A stretch of 64,000 nt of DNA from Clostridium estertheticum subsp. estertheticum. Lineage in GTDB: Bacteria; Bacillota; Clostridia; Clostridiales; Clostridiaceae. Shown in pieces: positions 55,313-63,686 of the stretch. Positions within the stretch are counted from its first letter, which is position 1. Every line of letters begins with the position of its first letter. Location of the stretch: NCBI RefSeq assembly GCF_001877035.1, contig NZ_CP015756.1:797001-861000 (forward strand), written 5' to 3'. The translations under genes and the position numbers were made by a program. The notes beneath the pieces were generated by a model. The model saw nothing but the letters and a program-made list of their open reading frames with translations, was not told the origin of the DNA and ran no database searches.

Positions 55313-55700
55313 CTGTTGCAAGCTGTTTTGCAGCCTTCACATCTGCTGGAGCCCAGTTTAGTGAAAGTAAATTTTCTCTATGTAACCATATCAATTTTGA
55401 ATGCTCATTTGCAGTAGGCGTCCCAGCTGTTATGCGGCACTTAATAGTAATTAAATTTACTATAAATTTATCATATTCAAAAGTATTATCATTAAATATA
55501 TCTATAAATTCAACATCGCAATGGAGCTCTTCTTTTATTTCTCTTTCAATAGCTTCTTTTAAAGTTTCACCACTTTCTACTTTACCACCAGGAAACTCCC
55601 ACATGTTTGGAAGGGACATTATTGGTGAGCGAAGGGCACATAGGATTTCATTATTATCATTTTCAATAATAGCTGCTACAACTTTTATTAGTTTCTTCAT
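55302..55700 (-). CDS. Nudix hydrolase, MutT-like (8-oxo-dGTP diphosphatase type)
   Basis: The 132-residue protein carries the full Nudix box in WEFPGGKVESGETLKEAIER and EIKEEL (residues ~34-59). KKLIKVVAAIIENDNNEIL and the LNWAPADVKAAKQL end are typical of MutT/CTP-pyrophosphohydrolase members. It hydrolyses nucleoside triphosphates linked to X. GAGGTG precedes ATG 55700. It faces the PLD-helicase with overlapping 3' ends. I recall that Nudix domains occur near DUF3427 helicases, so a functional link is plausible but inferred. Confidence 0.88.
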   Translation of the reverse strand: MKKLIKVVAAIIENDNNEILCALRSPIMSLPNMWEFPGGKVESGETLKEAIEREIKEELHCDVEFIDIFNDNTFEYDKFIVNLITIKCRITAGTPTANEHSKLIWLHRENLLSLNWAPADVKAAKQLATEKV

Positions 55701-55773
55701 ATAAAACACCTCTTATTAAGTTTAGCATAAAAGGGGTGAATGTAAAAGTTAGTGGTTATAATAGAACGGTTAG

Positions 55774-56679
55774 TTAATGTTTTTTATCAAACAATGATAT
55801 CTGATAGTTATTATCTATTCGTTCGGTAAGCTTATTAAAAGTATTTTTATCATATTCGCATCCAATAACATTTCTGTTTTCGTTTAAACCTTCAATAAGG
55901 GTTGTACCGCTACCGGCAAAAGGATCTAGTATAGTGTCACCTTTCACTGTTGAAATACTAAATGCATATTTAGGTAGTGATGCAGGGAAAACAGCTTGAT
56001 GATTTTTTTTCTTATATCCCATGTTATTTCCATAGAATCCGATATAGGAGGAAAAATAGTTTGGTCTTCCATTTTTTGTAATTTTATTTGTTACACCACA
56101 ATTTGGACATTTGTAATTTCTAGAATTTTTAATAAATTTACTTATATCCAACTTTGGACTACCTTTTGCAAATAGAAGGATATATTCCCATCCATCCCAA
56201 AGATAGTATTGGCTGGCATTAGGGGCAAGTGGTACAGGATTTTCTTTTATCCATATTATTGTGTCCCTATGCACAAAACCAGCTTTTTCTGCAAATTCAA
56301 TAACTTTTCCGCTAATATCAATAGTTTTTTTATCCATTCTCAATTTGTTTATGTTTATAAACATAAACTTATCATTCCTTAGAACTCTGTAGCATCCATT
56401 AAAAACTGCTTCTAGTTCTAAGTAATAATCCTCAATTTTCTTACAATTACCGATTTCATTTTTAGTTGCATCTAATTTAGTAAACTTTTTAATTGTATAG
56501 TTTGCCTTATTTCCAATGTTAGTTCCTTTTTTACTGTAATTTCTTTTTTGAAAATATGGTGGGCTAGTAATAATGCAATCGACGCTATTTTTGCAAACAG
56601 TTTCACTAAGTACCTTTCTACAATCTTCATTATAGATTGACCAAGTATTGCCTTTGTAATTTCCTTCTCTAAATATCAT
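55774..56679 (-). CDS. Beta-class DNA methyltransferase (N4-cytosine or N6-adenine)
   Basis: The 301-residue enzyme has catalytic motif IV first (IITSPPYFQKRNY, SPPY at 39-42) and the SAM motif I late (ILDPFAGSGTTLIEG, FAGSGTT at 254-260), the beta-class order. SPPY favours N4-cytosine. A Cys pair (YKCPNCGVTNK) may bind zinc between them. It is divergent from an HNH nuclease gene with 100 bases between starts, which makes a type II restriction-modification pair likely. The start follows an AGAAGGAA-type site. Confidence 0.9.
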   Translation of the reverse strand: MIFREGNYKGNTWSIYNEDCRKVLSETVCKNSVDCIITSPPYFQKRNYSKKGTNIGNKANYTIKKFTKLDATKNEIGNCKKIEDYYLELEAVFNGCYRVLRNDKFMFININKLRMDKKTIDISGKVIEFAEKAGFVHRDTIIWIKENPVPLAPNASQYYLWDGWEYILLFAKGSPKLDISKFIKNSRNYKCPNCGVTNKITKNGRPNYFSSYIGFYGNNMGYKKKNHQAVFPASLPKYAFSISTVKGDTILDPFAGSGTTLIEGLNENRNVIGCEYDKNTFNKLTERIDNNYQISLFDKKH

Positions 56680-56779
56680 TTAAGTCTATCCTTAAAATTA
56701 GTCTTACTTAATAATATTTTTATGGTGCTTTGGATATACTACTATTTATAAAAACATTCGCAAATTATAGGGAGCGAAA

Positions 56780-57565
56780 ATGAAAAACTTACTGTTAATT
56801 CAAAGAGAAAAATTAGAAAAACTTAATTATATAAGAAAAGCTGAACCTGAATCTGACTATTGGGCTGACTTTTCATACAAACTAGTTAAAAAATATCTTA
56901 ATTGCTTTGACGATTGCTTTAATTTGATAATCATAGGGGATAAAAATATTGAAAAAGATTTTTACATAATTCCATTTAAATATATTTCAGACATTTTTAT
57001 AGAAGAATTTTTATCTGCTGACAAAAAAAACAAGAGAGTTCGTTGGGTGTGTAAAATAAAAAACAACAAGTTTATGCTAAACAAGTGTTGTGAAAATAGG
57101 GATGTAGCTATTTTTTATGGAAATACAAATTATCTAACAGAAGCGAAAAATATATCATATGAAGAGATAACACATAAAGCATTAGTAAATATAAGACAGA
57201 AACAAGGTTTATTCAGAAAAAAAGTACTGAAGAATTTTAATGGTAAATGTTGTTTGACTGGAATTAGAGAAAAAGATTTAATTATAGCTAGCCACATTAT
57301 TCCATGGTCCGACCGAGTGGATACAAGACTTGATCCAGGTAATGGACTTTGTTTTTCAGTTTTATATGATAAATTATTTGATAAAGGCTTTATTTCTTTG
57401 GATGATAAGTACAAAATTCTTATACCGTCTAATTTAGAAAATATCAGTCCTGAATTAATAGATATATTGTTTGAGATAAAAGATAAGCAAATTTCATGCC
57501 CTAAGGAGTATCCTATAAAAAAGGAATATTTGATATATCATAGGAAGAATATTTTTAAAGGATAA
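56780..57565 (+). CDS. HNH endonuclease, probable restriction partner of the divergent methylase
   Basis: The 261-residue protein has an uncharacterised N-terminal ~135 residues (KLNYIRKAEPESDYWADFSY) that could read the target site. A C-terminal HNH_2-type domain follows: QKQGLFRKKVLKNFNGKCCL, TGIREKDLIIASHIIPWSDR (H172), LDPGNGLCFSVLYDKLFDKG. The HNH part is clearly related to the gene at 60036, including the LFDKG motif and the final HRKNIFKG. Divergent arrangement with the methylase suggests a complete type II system. GGGAG precedes the ATG. Confidence 0.8.
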   Translation: MKNLLLIQREKLEKLNYIRKAEPESDYWADFSYKLVKKYLNCFDDCFNLIIIGDKNIEKDFYIIPFKYISDIFIEEFLSADKKNKRVRWVCKIKNNKFMLNKCCENRDVAIFYGNTNYLTEAKNISYEEITHKALVNIRQKQGLFRKKVLKNFNGKCCLTGIREKDLIIASHIIPWSDRVDTRLDPGNGLCFSVLYDKLFDKGFISLDDKYKILIPSNLENISPELIDILFEIKDKQISCPKEYPIKKEYLIYHRKNIFKG

Positions 57566-57876
57566 CACATATTTAGAAATTGATTTTAAGGCAGATCAGT
57601 TTGTATTATGTTAGATACTAATTAGATTATTGTAGTATTTTAAATTGCTATATGTGGATATAATGTAATGTAATTATTAGGCTATTAGGATAAAAAAATT
57701 AAGAAAATGAATTTATTAAGGACATTACAGTTTATTTTTAATTGTGGCCAATGAAATCATTATTTAATGTGTATTATATTTAATTAAGGATATCAGATAT
57801 ATTAATAAGCATCGAGTAGATAAGTGAATGTTTGGCCATAATTATAAATAAAGCTATGATTATGGAGGAATTTATT
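57566..57876. other. Non-coding gap before the XRE regulator
   Basis: AT-rich sequence with no open frame of note. ATTTAATTAAGGATATC and similar runs contain -10-like matches, but no spaced -35 that I would defend. Confidence 0.25.
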
Positions 57877-58308
57877 TTGAATACTTTTGGAGAAAGATTT
57901 AAGAGCATAAGATTGTCTAAGAAATTAACTCAGCATCAAATTGCTAATGAATTTAATAGGATATATGGATATGCATTTACGAAAACAACTATTAGCCAAT
58001 ACGAGAATAATAAAAGAGTACCAGAGATGAATGCTATTAGGAATTTCGTAAAATACTTTAATGTTTCATTAGATTATTTGTTGTGTAATGATATCCATGT
58101 TGTTAAGGAATTAGGTCAAAAGTACAATATGCTTAATGATTCTGAATTTATTGAGCTAGAAAAAATAGCAACATTAATAAAGAATTTAGCAGAAGACGGT
58201 AAAATACTTCTTAATAATATAGAAATAAATGCTAAGCAAAGGCAAATATTAATAAATGGTATTGATGTTATTTATGGTTTAGTAAAAAGAGAAACAAAGA
58301 TGGAATGA
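57877..58308 (+). CDS. XRE family transcriptional regulator
   Basis: The 143-residue protein has an N-terminal HTH_3 (FGERFKSIRLSKKLTQHQIA, FTKTTISQYENNKRVPEMNA, YFNVSLDYLLCND) and a helical C-terminal half. The frame opens at 57832; the TTG at 57877 has GGAGG eight bases ahead and starts at the conserved region. It lies between two HNH nuclease genes and may act as a controller for the restriction genes, though at 143 residues it is longer than classic C proteins (~80). Confidence 0.82.
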   Translation: MNTFGERFKSIRLSKKLTQHQIANEFNRIYGYAFTKTTISQYENNKRVPEMNAIRNFVKYFNVSLDYLLCNDIHVVKELGQKYNMLNDSEFIELEKIATLIKNLAEDGKILLNNIEINAKQRQILINGIDVIYGLVKRETKME

Positions 58309-58376
58309 TAAAATAATACACACCTAATTTGTGGACAAGTATACTATTTTATCATAATATTGTTGATAAAATGACT

Positions 58377-59738
58377 TTAAATATTAGAGTTAGTATCTAT
58401 GAGATTTTCTAAATGTATTATTAAATTTTCATAAGTACCAAAATTATTACAGACCCAGTGGTAGCTCGGAAGGGCATTCTTAGCGCCAAACTCACTAATT
58501 ACTGGCATGCGATTGTATAATGTTTTAAATTCTATTATTGAATCTAGTCTTGAGTTAACTCTGAGGTCGATAGATGAATTTTTTAAGTGAGTATAATCAA
58601 GTCCAATTGCGGTAATACAATTTTCAATACTACCCCAATATTTATAATAAACTTTTTGAGTAAAAGTAGTATTAGGGGGACGTAGTTCTCGCCATTTTGG
58701 CAACCTCCCAAGTTTATTAATAAGATTCATTAAATCATCCTTAGCTATTTTTTCATCAAAGGGTAAATTAGCAAAAGTATTTATAGTTAATTCGGATGCA
58801 ATTAATGCATTATTAAAGGTTCCAAACAAATGTGTTATAGCTGATGAGGAGGGGTAATCTGGGTTGCCTAAAAAGTCTCTAGTAAAGGGAACTCTACCAT
58901 TTTTAAGATGAAATTCCTTTAGCTTTTTAATTATATAGTCTTTTTTATGATCCTTATATGTGTCATTAAAGTCTTTATATACTAGATGAAGGTTCTTGAT
59001 ATCATAACATAATTTATGATAACCTAGTTCTGATAATTTCAAAATAATTTCATCAGCAAAAACATATTTCAGATTCGGTAAGTTTAATCCGGGCCTGTTA
59101 TTTTTGTTTAAGCACCAATATTCTACTGATGCACCTTTAGCAGTAGCTTTTTTATATTGTTTTACCTTGTGTTTGCATGCGTAATTAGAAGTAGCCGCAT
59201 CAATTACTTTATGCTTAAGTGGGATATAAATATCTGGTTTAAAATCTAAACCAAATCCGCAATATTGAAATAGACAGTCGCCTTCCAGAATTGACGCTGA
59301 TATCTCAACAAGATACTGCCATGCAGACCAGAAATCTCTATAATCCAGAGGAGATACACCTGCCAAGCTCAAGATATCATTCCAACTAGACACTAAAGTA
59401 TCTGGTTTATAATAAACAAAGTGCCTATAATATGTTTTGAAATGGGGATATTTATCATTATTATCAAAGTCGCAGGTTGTTGGTGCGCGTTTAAATTCAT
59501 TAAAGAAATCCTTTATAATTTGTAGTAATTCCTCATCACTTACAGTTGAATATTTCTTGGATTTATAAGGGAGCATCACTCTGCCTTCTTTAGAGGCTTT
59601 TCTTTCTTTATTTCTTCTATTTAAATATTTATTACATTCTTTACAGTATTTTTGATGCCCATCCCTAGAAGATTTATTTAAATTAAACTGTTGTAGTTCC
59701 TTGGTTTCTTTGCAGTGTCTACATTGTTTATAATCCAT
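58377..59738 (-). CDS. Zinc-finger protein with homing-endonuclease-associated repeats and a nuclease-like core
   Basis: The 453-residue protein starts with a Cys4 motif (YKQCRHCKETKELQQFN, then YCKECNKY; Cys 6, 9, 32, 35) like those in phage-type HNH proteins. Four HNH-associated-repeat-like units can be seen: ~72-125 (RAPTTCDFDNNDKYP), ~270-318 (GRVPFTRDFLGNPDYPSSSA), ~330-380 (GRLPKWRELRPPNT) and ~395-445 (RMPVISEFGAKNALPS). Between the first and second lies GLDFKPDIYIPLKHKVIDAA, which resembles a PD-(D/E)XK fold with the usual Lys missing. No HNH motif is present. GAGG precedes the ATG. Role unknown, probably DNA binding or cleavage. Confidence 0.65.
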   Translation of the reverse strand: MDYKQCRHCKETKELQQFNLNKSSRDGHQKYCKECNKYLNRRNKERKASKEGRVMLPYKSKKYSTVSDEELLQIIKDFFNEFKRAPTTCDFDNNDKYPHFKTYYRHFVYYKPDTLVSSWNDILSLAGVSPLDYRDFWSAWQYLVEISASILEGDCLFQYCGFGLDFKPDIYIPLKHKVIDAATSNYACKHKVKQYKKATAKGASVEYWCLNKNNRPGLNLPNLKYVFADEIILKLSELGYHKLCYDIKNLHLVYKDFNDTYKDHKKDYIIKKLKEFHLKNGRVPFTRDFLGNPDYPSSSAITHLFGTFNNALIASELTINTFANLPFDEKIAKDDLMNLINKLGRLPKWRELRPPNTTFTQKVYYKYWGSIENCITAIGLDYTHLKNSSIDLRVNSRLDSIIEFKTLYNRMPVISEFGAKNALPSYHWVCNNFGTYENLIIHLENLIDTNSNI

Positions 59739-60035
59739 AGTAACCTCAGTCCTTTTTTATTAATACTTTAAGGTTAGTATTTGCAGTTTGTTGTTTAGTA
59801 TACGTAAATATGGTACTTATAAATATAAGTTTACTTTTGCGTTAACATAATAAATATGATACCTTTGGAGCCTAGGTTATGGTTCCGTATGGAGATGAAG
59901 AGAAGTTTAAGGGACATGACTTTTACAATAGCGTGATGGTTATACAAATGTAAATTTACAAATTAAATAATATGACTATTTTTACAAAGAAATGCTATAA
60001 GCAAGGTTGCTAGGTATATAGAGGAGATGAATGTA

Positions 60036-60923
60036 GTGAGGAATGATATTAAAAATTGGGTATTTTCTTGCGATATGATGAGCTATAATGTAATATCAGC
60101 TTTTAAAGAGTTAAATGAAGTAGACTGGGGAACAGATAAAAATGTGATGAAAGGTGATTATGTATATATTTATTTAGTGGCACCTATTAAAAAAATTATT
60201 TTAAAGACAAAAGTAGTTATAGACAATATAGGTGAAAATGAATTTATAGATGATAGTAAGTTTATGCTTAAAGAAATTACTAAAAGCGAAAAAACCAAAT
60301 ATATAAGGTTAAAATTGATAAAAAGTTTTTCAGATAATATAAGCAATATGTTAACGTATGAGATACTGAGACAAAATGGGTTAAATGGTCCAATACAAGG
60401 CCCTCTTATTTTAAATAATAATAAAATTTTATGGAGCTATATAGATAAAATTGAAAATAAACAAAAGGTAGATGAGATTGATAAAAAAGAGGTTGAAAAA
60501 ATAATCGAATTAGATAAAATTTTATCAAGAACACTTGGAGTTACAGAAAAAGATGCACTTATCAAAATAAGAATAGGACAAGGATTGTTTAAGAAAAAGC
60601 TAGAAATGATTGAATGTCAATGCAAAATTTGTGGCCTAAAAAGTAAAAAATTATTAATTGCAAGTCATATAAAACCCTGGAAAGATTGCAATGATAATGA
60701 AAGATTAGATGATAACAATGGTTTTTTATTATGTCCTAATCATGACGCATTATTTGATAAGGGATATATATGTTTTGGAGATGATGGTAAAATTATAATC
60801 TCTAAATTGATTGAGAAAAATTGCTACAAATTATTAAATATTAGTAGCAGTGATCAAATTGCGCTTACAGATAAAAATAAAGGTTATTTAAAATGGCATA
60901 GAGACAAAATATTTAAAAGATAG
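60036..60923 (+). CDS. HNH endonuclease with N-terminal EVE/PUA-like domain (candidate modification-dependent restriction)
   Basis: The 295-residue protein begins IKNWVFSCDMMSYNVISAFK, then DWGTDKNVMKGDYVYIYLV, a pattern like EVE/PUA-fold readers of modified bases (W, then GDxVyiY). The C-terminal half is an HNH nuclease: IRIGQGLFKKKLE, CQCKICGLKS (C196, C199), LIASHIKPWKDC (H211), NNGFLLCPNHDALFDKG (H236). It is related in its nuclease half to the gene at 56780. GTG 60036 is nine bases after GGAG; ATG 60027 would leave no spacer. No methylase is adjacent, consistent with a type IV-like enzyme. Confidence 0.72.
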   Translation: MRNDIKNWVFSCDMMSYNVISAFKELNEVDWGTDKNVMKGDYVYIYLVAPIKKIILKTKVVIDNIGENEFIDDSKFMLKEITKSEKTKYIRLKLIKSFSDNISNMLTYEILRQNGLNGPIQGPLILNNNKILWSYIDKIENKQKVDEIDKKEVEKIIELDKILSRTLGVTEKDALIKIRIGQGLFKKKLEMIECQCKICGLKSKKLLIASHIKPWKDCNDNERLDDNNGFLLCPNHDALFDKGYICFGDDGKIIISKLIEKNCYKLLNISSSDQIALTDKNKGYLKWHRDKIFKR

Positions 60924-60943
60924 GGTCAAATTTAAGAAATAAA

Positions 60944-60972
60944 ATTGGCTTGTCGAAAATAGATAAGCCAAT
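60944..60972 (+). terminator. Terminator of the EVE-HNH gene
   Basis: ATTGGCTT pairs with AAGCCAAT, followed by AAACTTTTCCC. The rest of 60973-61140 shows no feature. Confidence 0.6.
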
Positions 60973-61140
60973 AAACTTTTCCCTAATTATTAAAGTATTC
61001 ATTTATCTTAGTGGAGGATACTTTATTTTATTTTGCATACAGTGCACCTCCATTATAGTTCAACCTTGAAAAATAAACTATAATCCTACCATTACATACC
61101 ATTTAAAGAATAAAATTGTTATTTGTATCTATTGCTGTGG

Positions 61141-61416
61141 CTACACATATCTGTTCATTATTAAATGGTATTTATCAGGTTTTATTCTGTTTGCAATAAA
61201 AATCATTTCATCAGGGTCCGTATTCAGCATGATAGCTACACATTTGACACCACGTCTTTTCGCATCAGTGAAGATACGGTCTACAACATCAAACGGAACA
61301 CGATGAGCAGGTACGCCACCGCTCTGCATAGGTACCAGCCCAATATGGTCTGCACCAGCATTCATAGTTGCAACACTTTCATTGTAGTTTAATAAAGAAT
61401 AGATTTGGTTTTTTAT
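61141..61416 (-). pseudogene. Truncated PRA-isomerase-like gene with a lost start codon
   Basis: The minus strand matches the first ~82 residues of the gene at 62989-63681 (NYNESVATMNAGADHIGLVP, GGVPAHRVPFDVVDRIF, GVKCVAIMLNTDPDEM). The position of the ATG of the intact copy is ATA here (61414-61416), with GGAG still in place upstream. Homology ends near IKPD and the rest is missing. Confidence 0.8.
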
Positions 61417-61492
61417 ATTTATCTCCTAGCGTAATAATTTTTGGTTTTAAGGTATCACATGAATTATACCATAGAACTCTTAAAAACAACTA

Positions 61493-61557
61493 ATGTTTAC
61501 TGCGATAAACATAGGTTTATTAAATTCATTGACTTTGATTATTAATTTGTTTATAAT
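61493..61557 (+). promoter_or_regulatory. Promoter and operator of the HTH-PfkB gene
   Basis: TTGACT (61529-61534) and TATAAT (61552-61557) are 17 bases apart. The inverted repeat ATGTTTA-CTGCGA-TAAACAT (61493-61512) lies just upstream of the -35. Confidence 0.65.
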
Positions 61558-61634
61558 AAATTATATTAATGTCTAAACACTTAATTGTTAGTTATTTTAC
61601 AATTAATATTATTTATAATGAAATGGAGAATGAT

Positions 61635-62726
61635 ATGACAGAACGTGAGTTAGAAATTTTAAAAATAATTAAACAGAATCCATTGATTTCCCAATATGAA
61701 CTTGCAGATATTCTTGGGATTACTCGCTCTGGGGCTGCTGCTCATATTCATAATTTAACAAAGAAAGGCTACATAAAAGGAAAGGGATACGTTTTAAGTG
61801 AGCCTAGATTTATCACAGTAGTTGGTGGGGTAAATATAGATACGATTGGGACGTCAAGGAGTAAACTAATAAGTGATAATTCAAATCCTGGCAAAATAAT
61901 TCATTTACTCGGAGGCGCAGGAAGAAATATTGCACTCGCTCTAACAAAATTGGAAGTTTCTAATTATTTTATCTCAGTATTTGGCGATGATTTAAATGGA
62001 AGAAAATTTTTAGATGATGCTAAAGAAAATAATATGGACATTCAATATTGTGAGAAAATTAAAGGAGAAGCTACATCATCATTCATATCCATTAATGATT
62101 CAGCTGGAAATAGAATAGTTGGCATTGATGACATGGATATATATCATAACATGACACCAGTGTTTATTGAAAAAAACTTAGACAGAATTAATCATTCAGA
62201 CTATTGCATTATTGACACAAATCTTCCGAAGGATGTAATAGAATATATCTATGACAAAGTAACAACTCCTCTTGTCGTTAAAACAGTATCTTTGAATAAA
62301 AGCTACCGACTAATTAACAATATACAAAAAATAGAAATTTTAATAATCACACCAAAAGAGCTATCACAATTAGTTTCTGAATTAAATGAGACTTATAAAA
62401 ACATTAATAATGCAATTGACCTCTTACTAAATAAAGGTGTTAAAAATGTTCTCGTTTTTTCAGTAAGTAAAGGTCTGTTTTTTAAAAATCAAAGCATAGA
62501 ATATAAATGGAATATTAAACCGAATTTAATTGTAAATACAAACGGAGCAAGTGCAACTCTAACTGGTACTTTGATTTGGGGACTTCAAAATAATATGAAC
62601 TGGGAAGAAGCTTTAAAATATGCTTATGTTGCAGCCATTAGTAGTATGGAAACACAAACTCCGGTAAATCCGAATTTATCCGAAGAATTATTAATGAAAA
62701 AAAAGAAATTTCTTTTTCCTAATTAA
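61635..62726 (+). CDS. HTH - PfkB family protein lacking the catalytic Asp
   Basis: The 363 residues join a winged HTH (1-55: REILKIIKQNPLISQYELAD-like, LGITRSGAAAHIHNLTKKGY) to a PfkB carbohydrate/nucleoside kinase fold (VVGGVNIDTIGTSRSKL, HLLGGAGRNIALALTKLEVS, VFGDDLNGRKFLDDA). In active PfkB kinases the anion hole and base are in GAGD; here the site reads NTNGASATLTG (G304-A305-S306-A307), so the Asp is Ala. It is probably a sugar- or nucleoside-sensing regulator. ATG 61635 has GGAG six bases upstream. It converges on a cluster with a normal PfkB. Confidence 0.82.
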   Translation: MTERELEILKIIKQNPLISQYELADILGITRSGAAAHIHNLTKKGYIKGKGYVLSEPRFITVVGGVNIDTIGTSRSKLISDNSNPGKIIHLLGGAGRNIALALTKLEVSNYFISVFGDDLNGRKFLDDAKENNMDIQYCEKIKGEATSSFISINDSAGNRIVGIDDMDIYHNMTPVFIEKNLDRINHSDYCIIDTNLPKDVIEYIYDKVTTPLVVKTVSLNKSYRLINNIQKIEILIITPKELSQLVSELNETYKNINNAIDLLLNKGVKNVLVFSVSKGLFFKNQSIEYKWNIKPNLIVNTNGASATLTGTLIWGLQNNMNWEEALKYAYVAAISSMETQTPVNPNLSEELLMKKKKFLFPN

Positions 62727-62748
62727 AATTATGATATTATTTTTCATA

Positions 62749-62783
62749 AAAAGACCTTATCTCAACACAAGATAAGGTCTTTT
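62749..62783. terminator. Bidirectional terminator
   Basis: AAAAGACCTTATC pairs with GATAAGGTCTTTT, 9-base loop, T-run on both strands. Confidence 0.85.
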
Positions 62784-62784
62784 A

Positions 62785-62985
62785 TTAAAAGAATAATCCT
62801 ACAATAGTGGCTGTCAACAAAGAGGCGACAAAAAGGCTAATTCCGATATAATAAAGAAGGCATCCTACTCCTCCTGCAAATAAACGGATTCCTAAAGCAT
62901 CACTTGTAAAAATATGAGGGTATAAGTAACTTCCAATAGATATAAAGACTCCATAAGAAATTAAATATAAAAAAGTTCCAACATT
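62785..62985 (-). pseudogene. C-terminal fragment of a membrane transporter
   Basis: After the stop of the PRA-isomerase-like gene the minus strand reads NVGTFLYLISYGVFISIGSY, SDALGIRLFAGGVGCLLYYI and SLFVASLLTATIVGLFF to TAA, about 66 codons with two or three membrane helices and no start. It looks like the end of a nucleoside or sugar permease that once belonged to this catabolic cluster. Confidence 0.5.
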
Positions 62986-62988
62986 ATT

Positions 62989-63681
62989 TTATAACCCTAA
63001 TTCCTCAGCAATCTTATCTGCTCTTTCACAAAACTCTTTTACTTTTGGAATGTCTTTTTCCATTACACCATCATTGTATTTATGGCTTGTTTTAGTTAAA
63101 GAGTCTACGCCATAAGGTTTTACCTGTTTGATACATTCTTCTACATTATCCGGTCCTAAACCTCCTGCAATAATTACCGGTATATTTACAGAGCTTACAA
63201 TCTCTGCATCAATGTCCCAATCGTGGGTCATACCACTTGCCCCGATACCTGTATCTGCTGCAAGTCCTGAATCTGTTAAGATATAATCACAAAATTTTGC
63301 ATATTCCTTTGCACGGTCTACAGCTTCATGTCCGTCCACAAGAACAGCCTGCATCAATTTAACACCTGGGCATTCTTTACGTAATCTTTCAGCAAATGCT
63401 GCATTAGCTGTAAATTTCATGCCTGCAATATGCAGAATATCCGGTTTTACTCTGTTTGTAATGAAAATCATTTCATCAGGGTCTGTATTCAGCATGATGG
63501 CTATGCATTTGACACCACGTTGTTTCGCCTCATTGAAGATACGATCCACAACATCAAATGGAACACGATGAGCTGGTACCCCACCGCTCTGCATAGGTAC
63601 TAGGCCAATATGGTCTGCACCAGCATCCATAGTTGCAACACTTTCATTGTAGTTTATTAAAGAATATATTTGCTTTTTCAT
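62989..63681 (-). CDS. Phosphoribosylanthranilate isomerase-like TIM-barrel protein
   Basis: The 230-residue beta/alpha barrel (NYNESVATMDAGADHIGLVP, DILHIAGMKFTANAAFAERL, VIIAGGLGPDNVEECIKQV, VDSLTKTSHKYNDG) resembles TrpF in its phosphate-binding half (IIAGGLGPDNV, VDSLTKTS). TrpF usually reads VDVSSGVE there, and no trp gene is nearby. It sits five bases after a PfkB kinase gene, so it probably isomerises a phosphorylated sugar or nucleoside in a catabolic pathway. A truncated copy lies at 61141. Confidence 0.8.
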   Translation of the reverse strand: MKKQIYSLINYNESVATMDAGADHIGLVPMQSGGVPAHRVPFDVVDRIFNEAKQRGVKCIAIMLNTDPDEMIFITNRVKPDILHIAGMKFTANAAFAERLRKECPGVKLMQAVLVDGHEAVDRAKEYAKFCDYILTDSGLAADTGIGASGMTHDWDIDAEIVSSVNIPVIIAGGLGPDNVEECIKQVKPYGVDSLTKTSHKYNDGVMEKDIPKVKEFCERADKIAEELGL

Positions 63682-63686
63682 ATTTT

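Noticed and set aside
57877-58308. Classic C (controller) protein of the type II system
   Set aside because: It is almost twice the usual length and is 311 bases from the nuclease gene on the far side; kept as a general XRE regulator.
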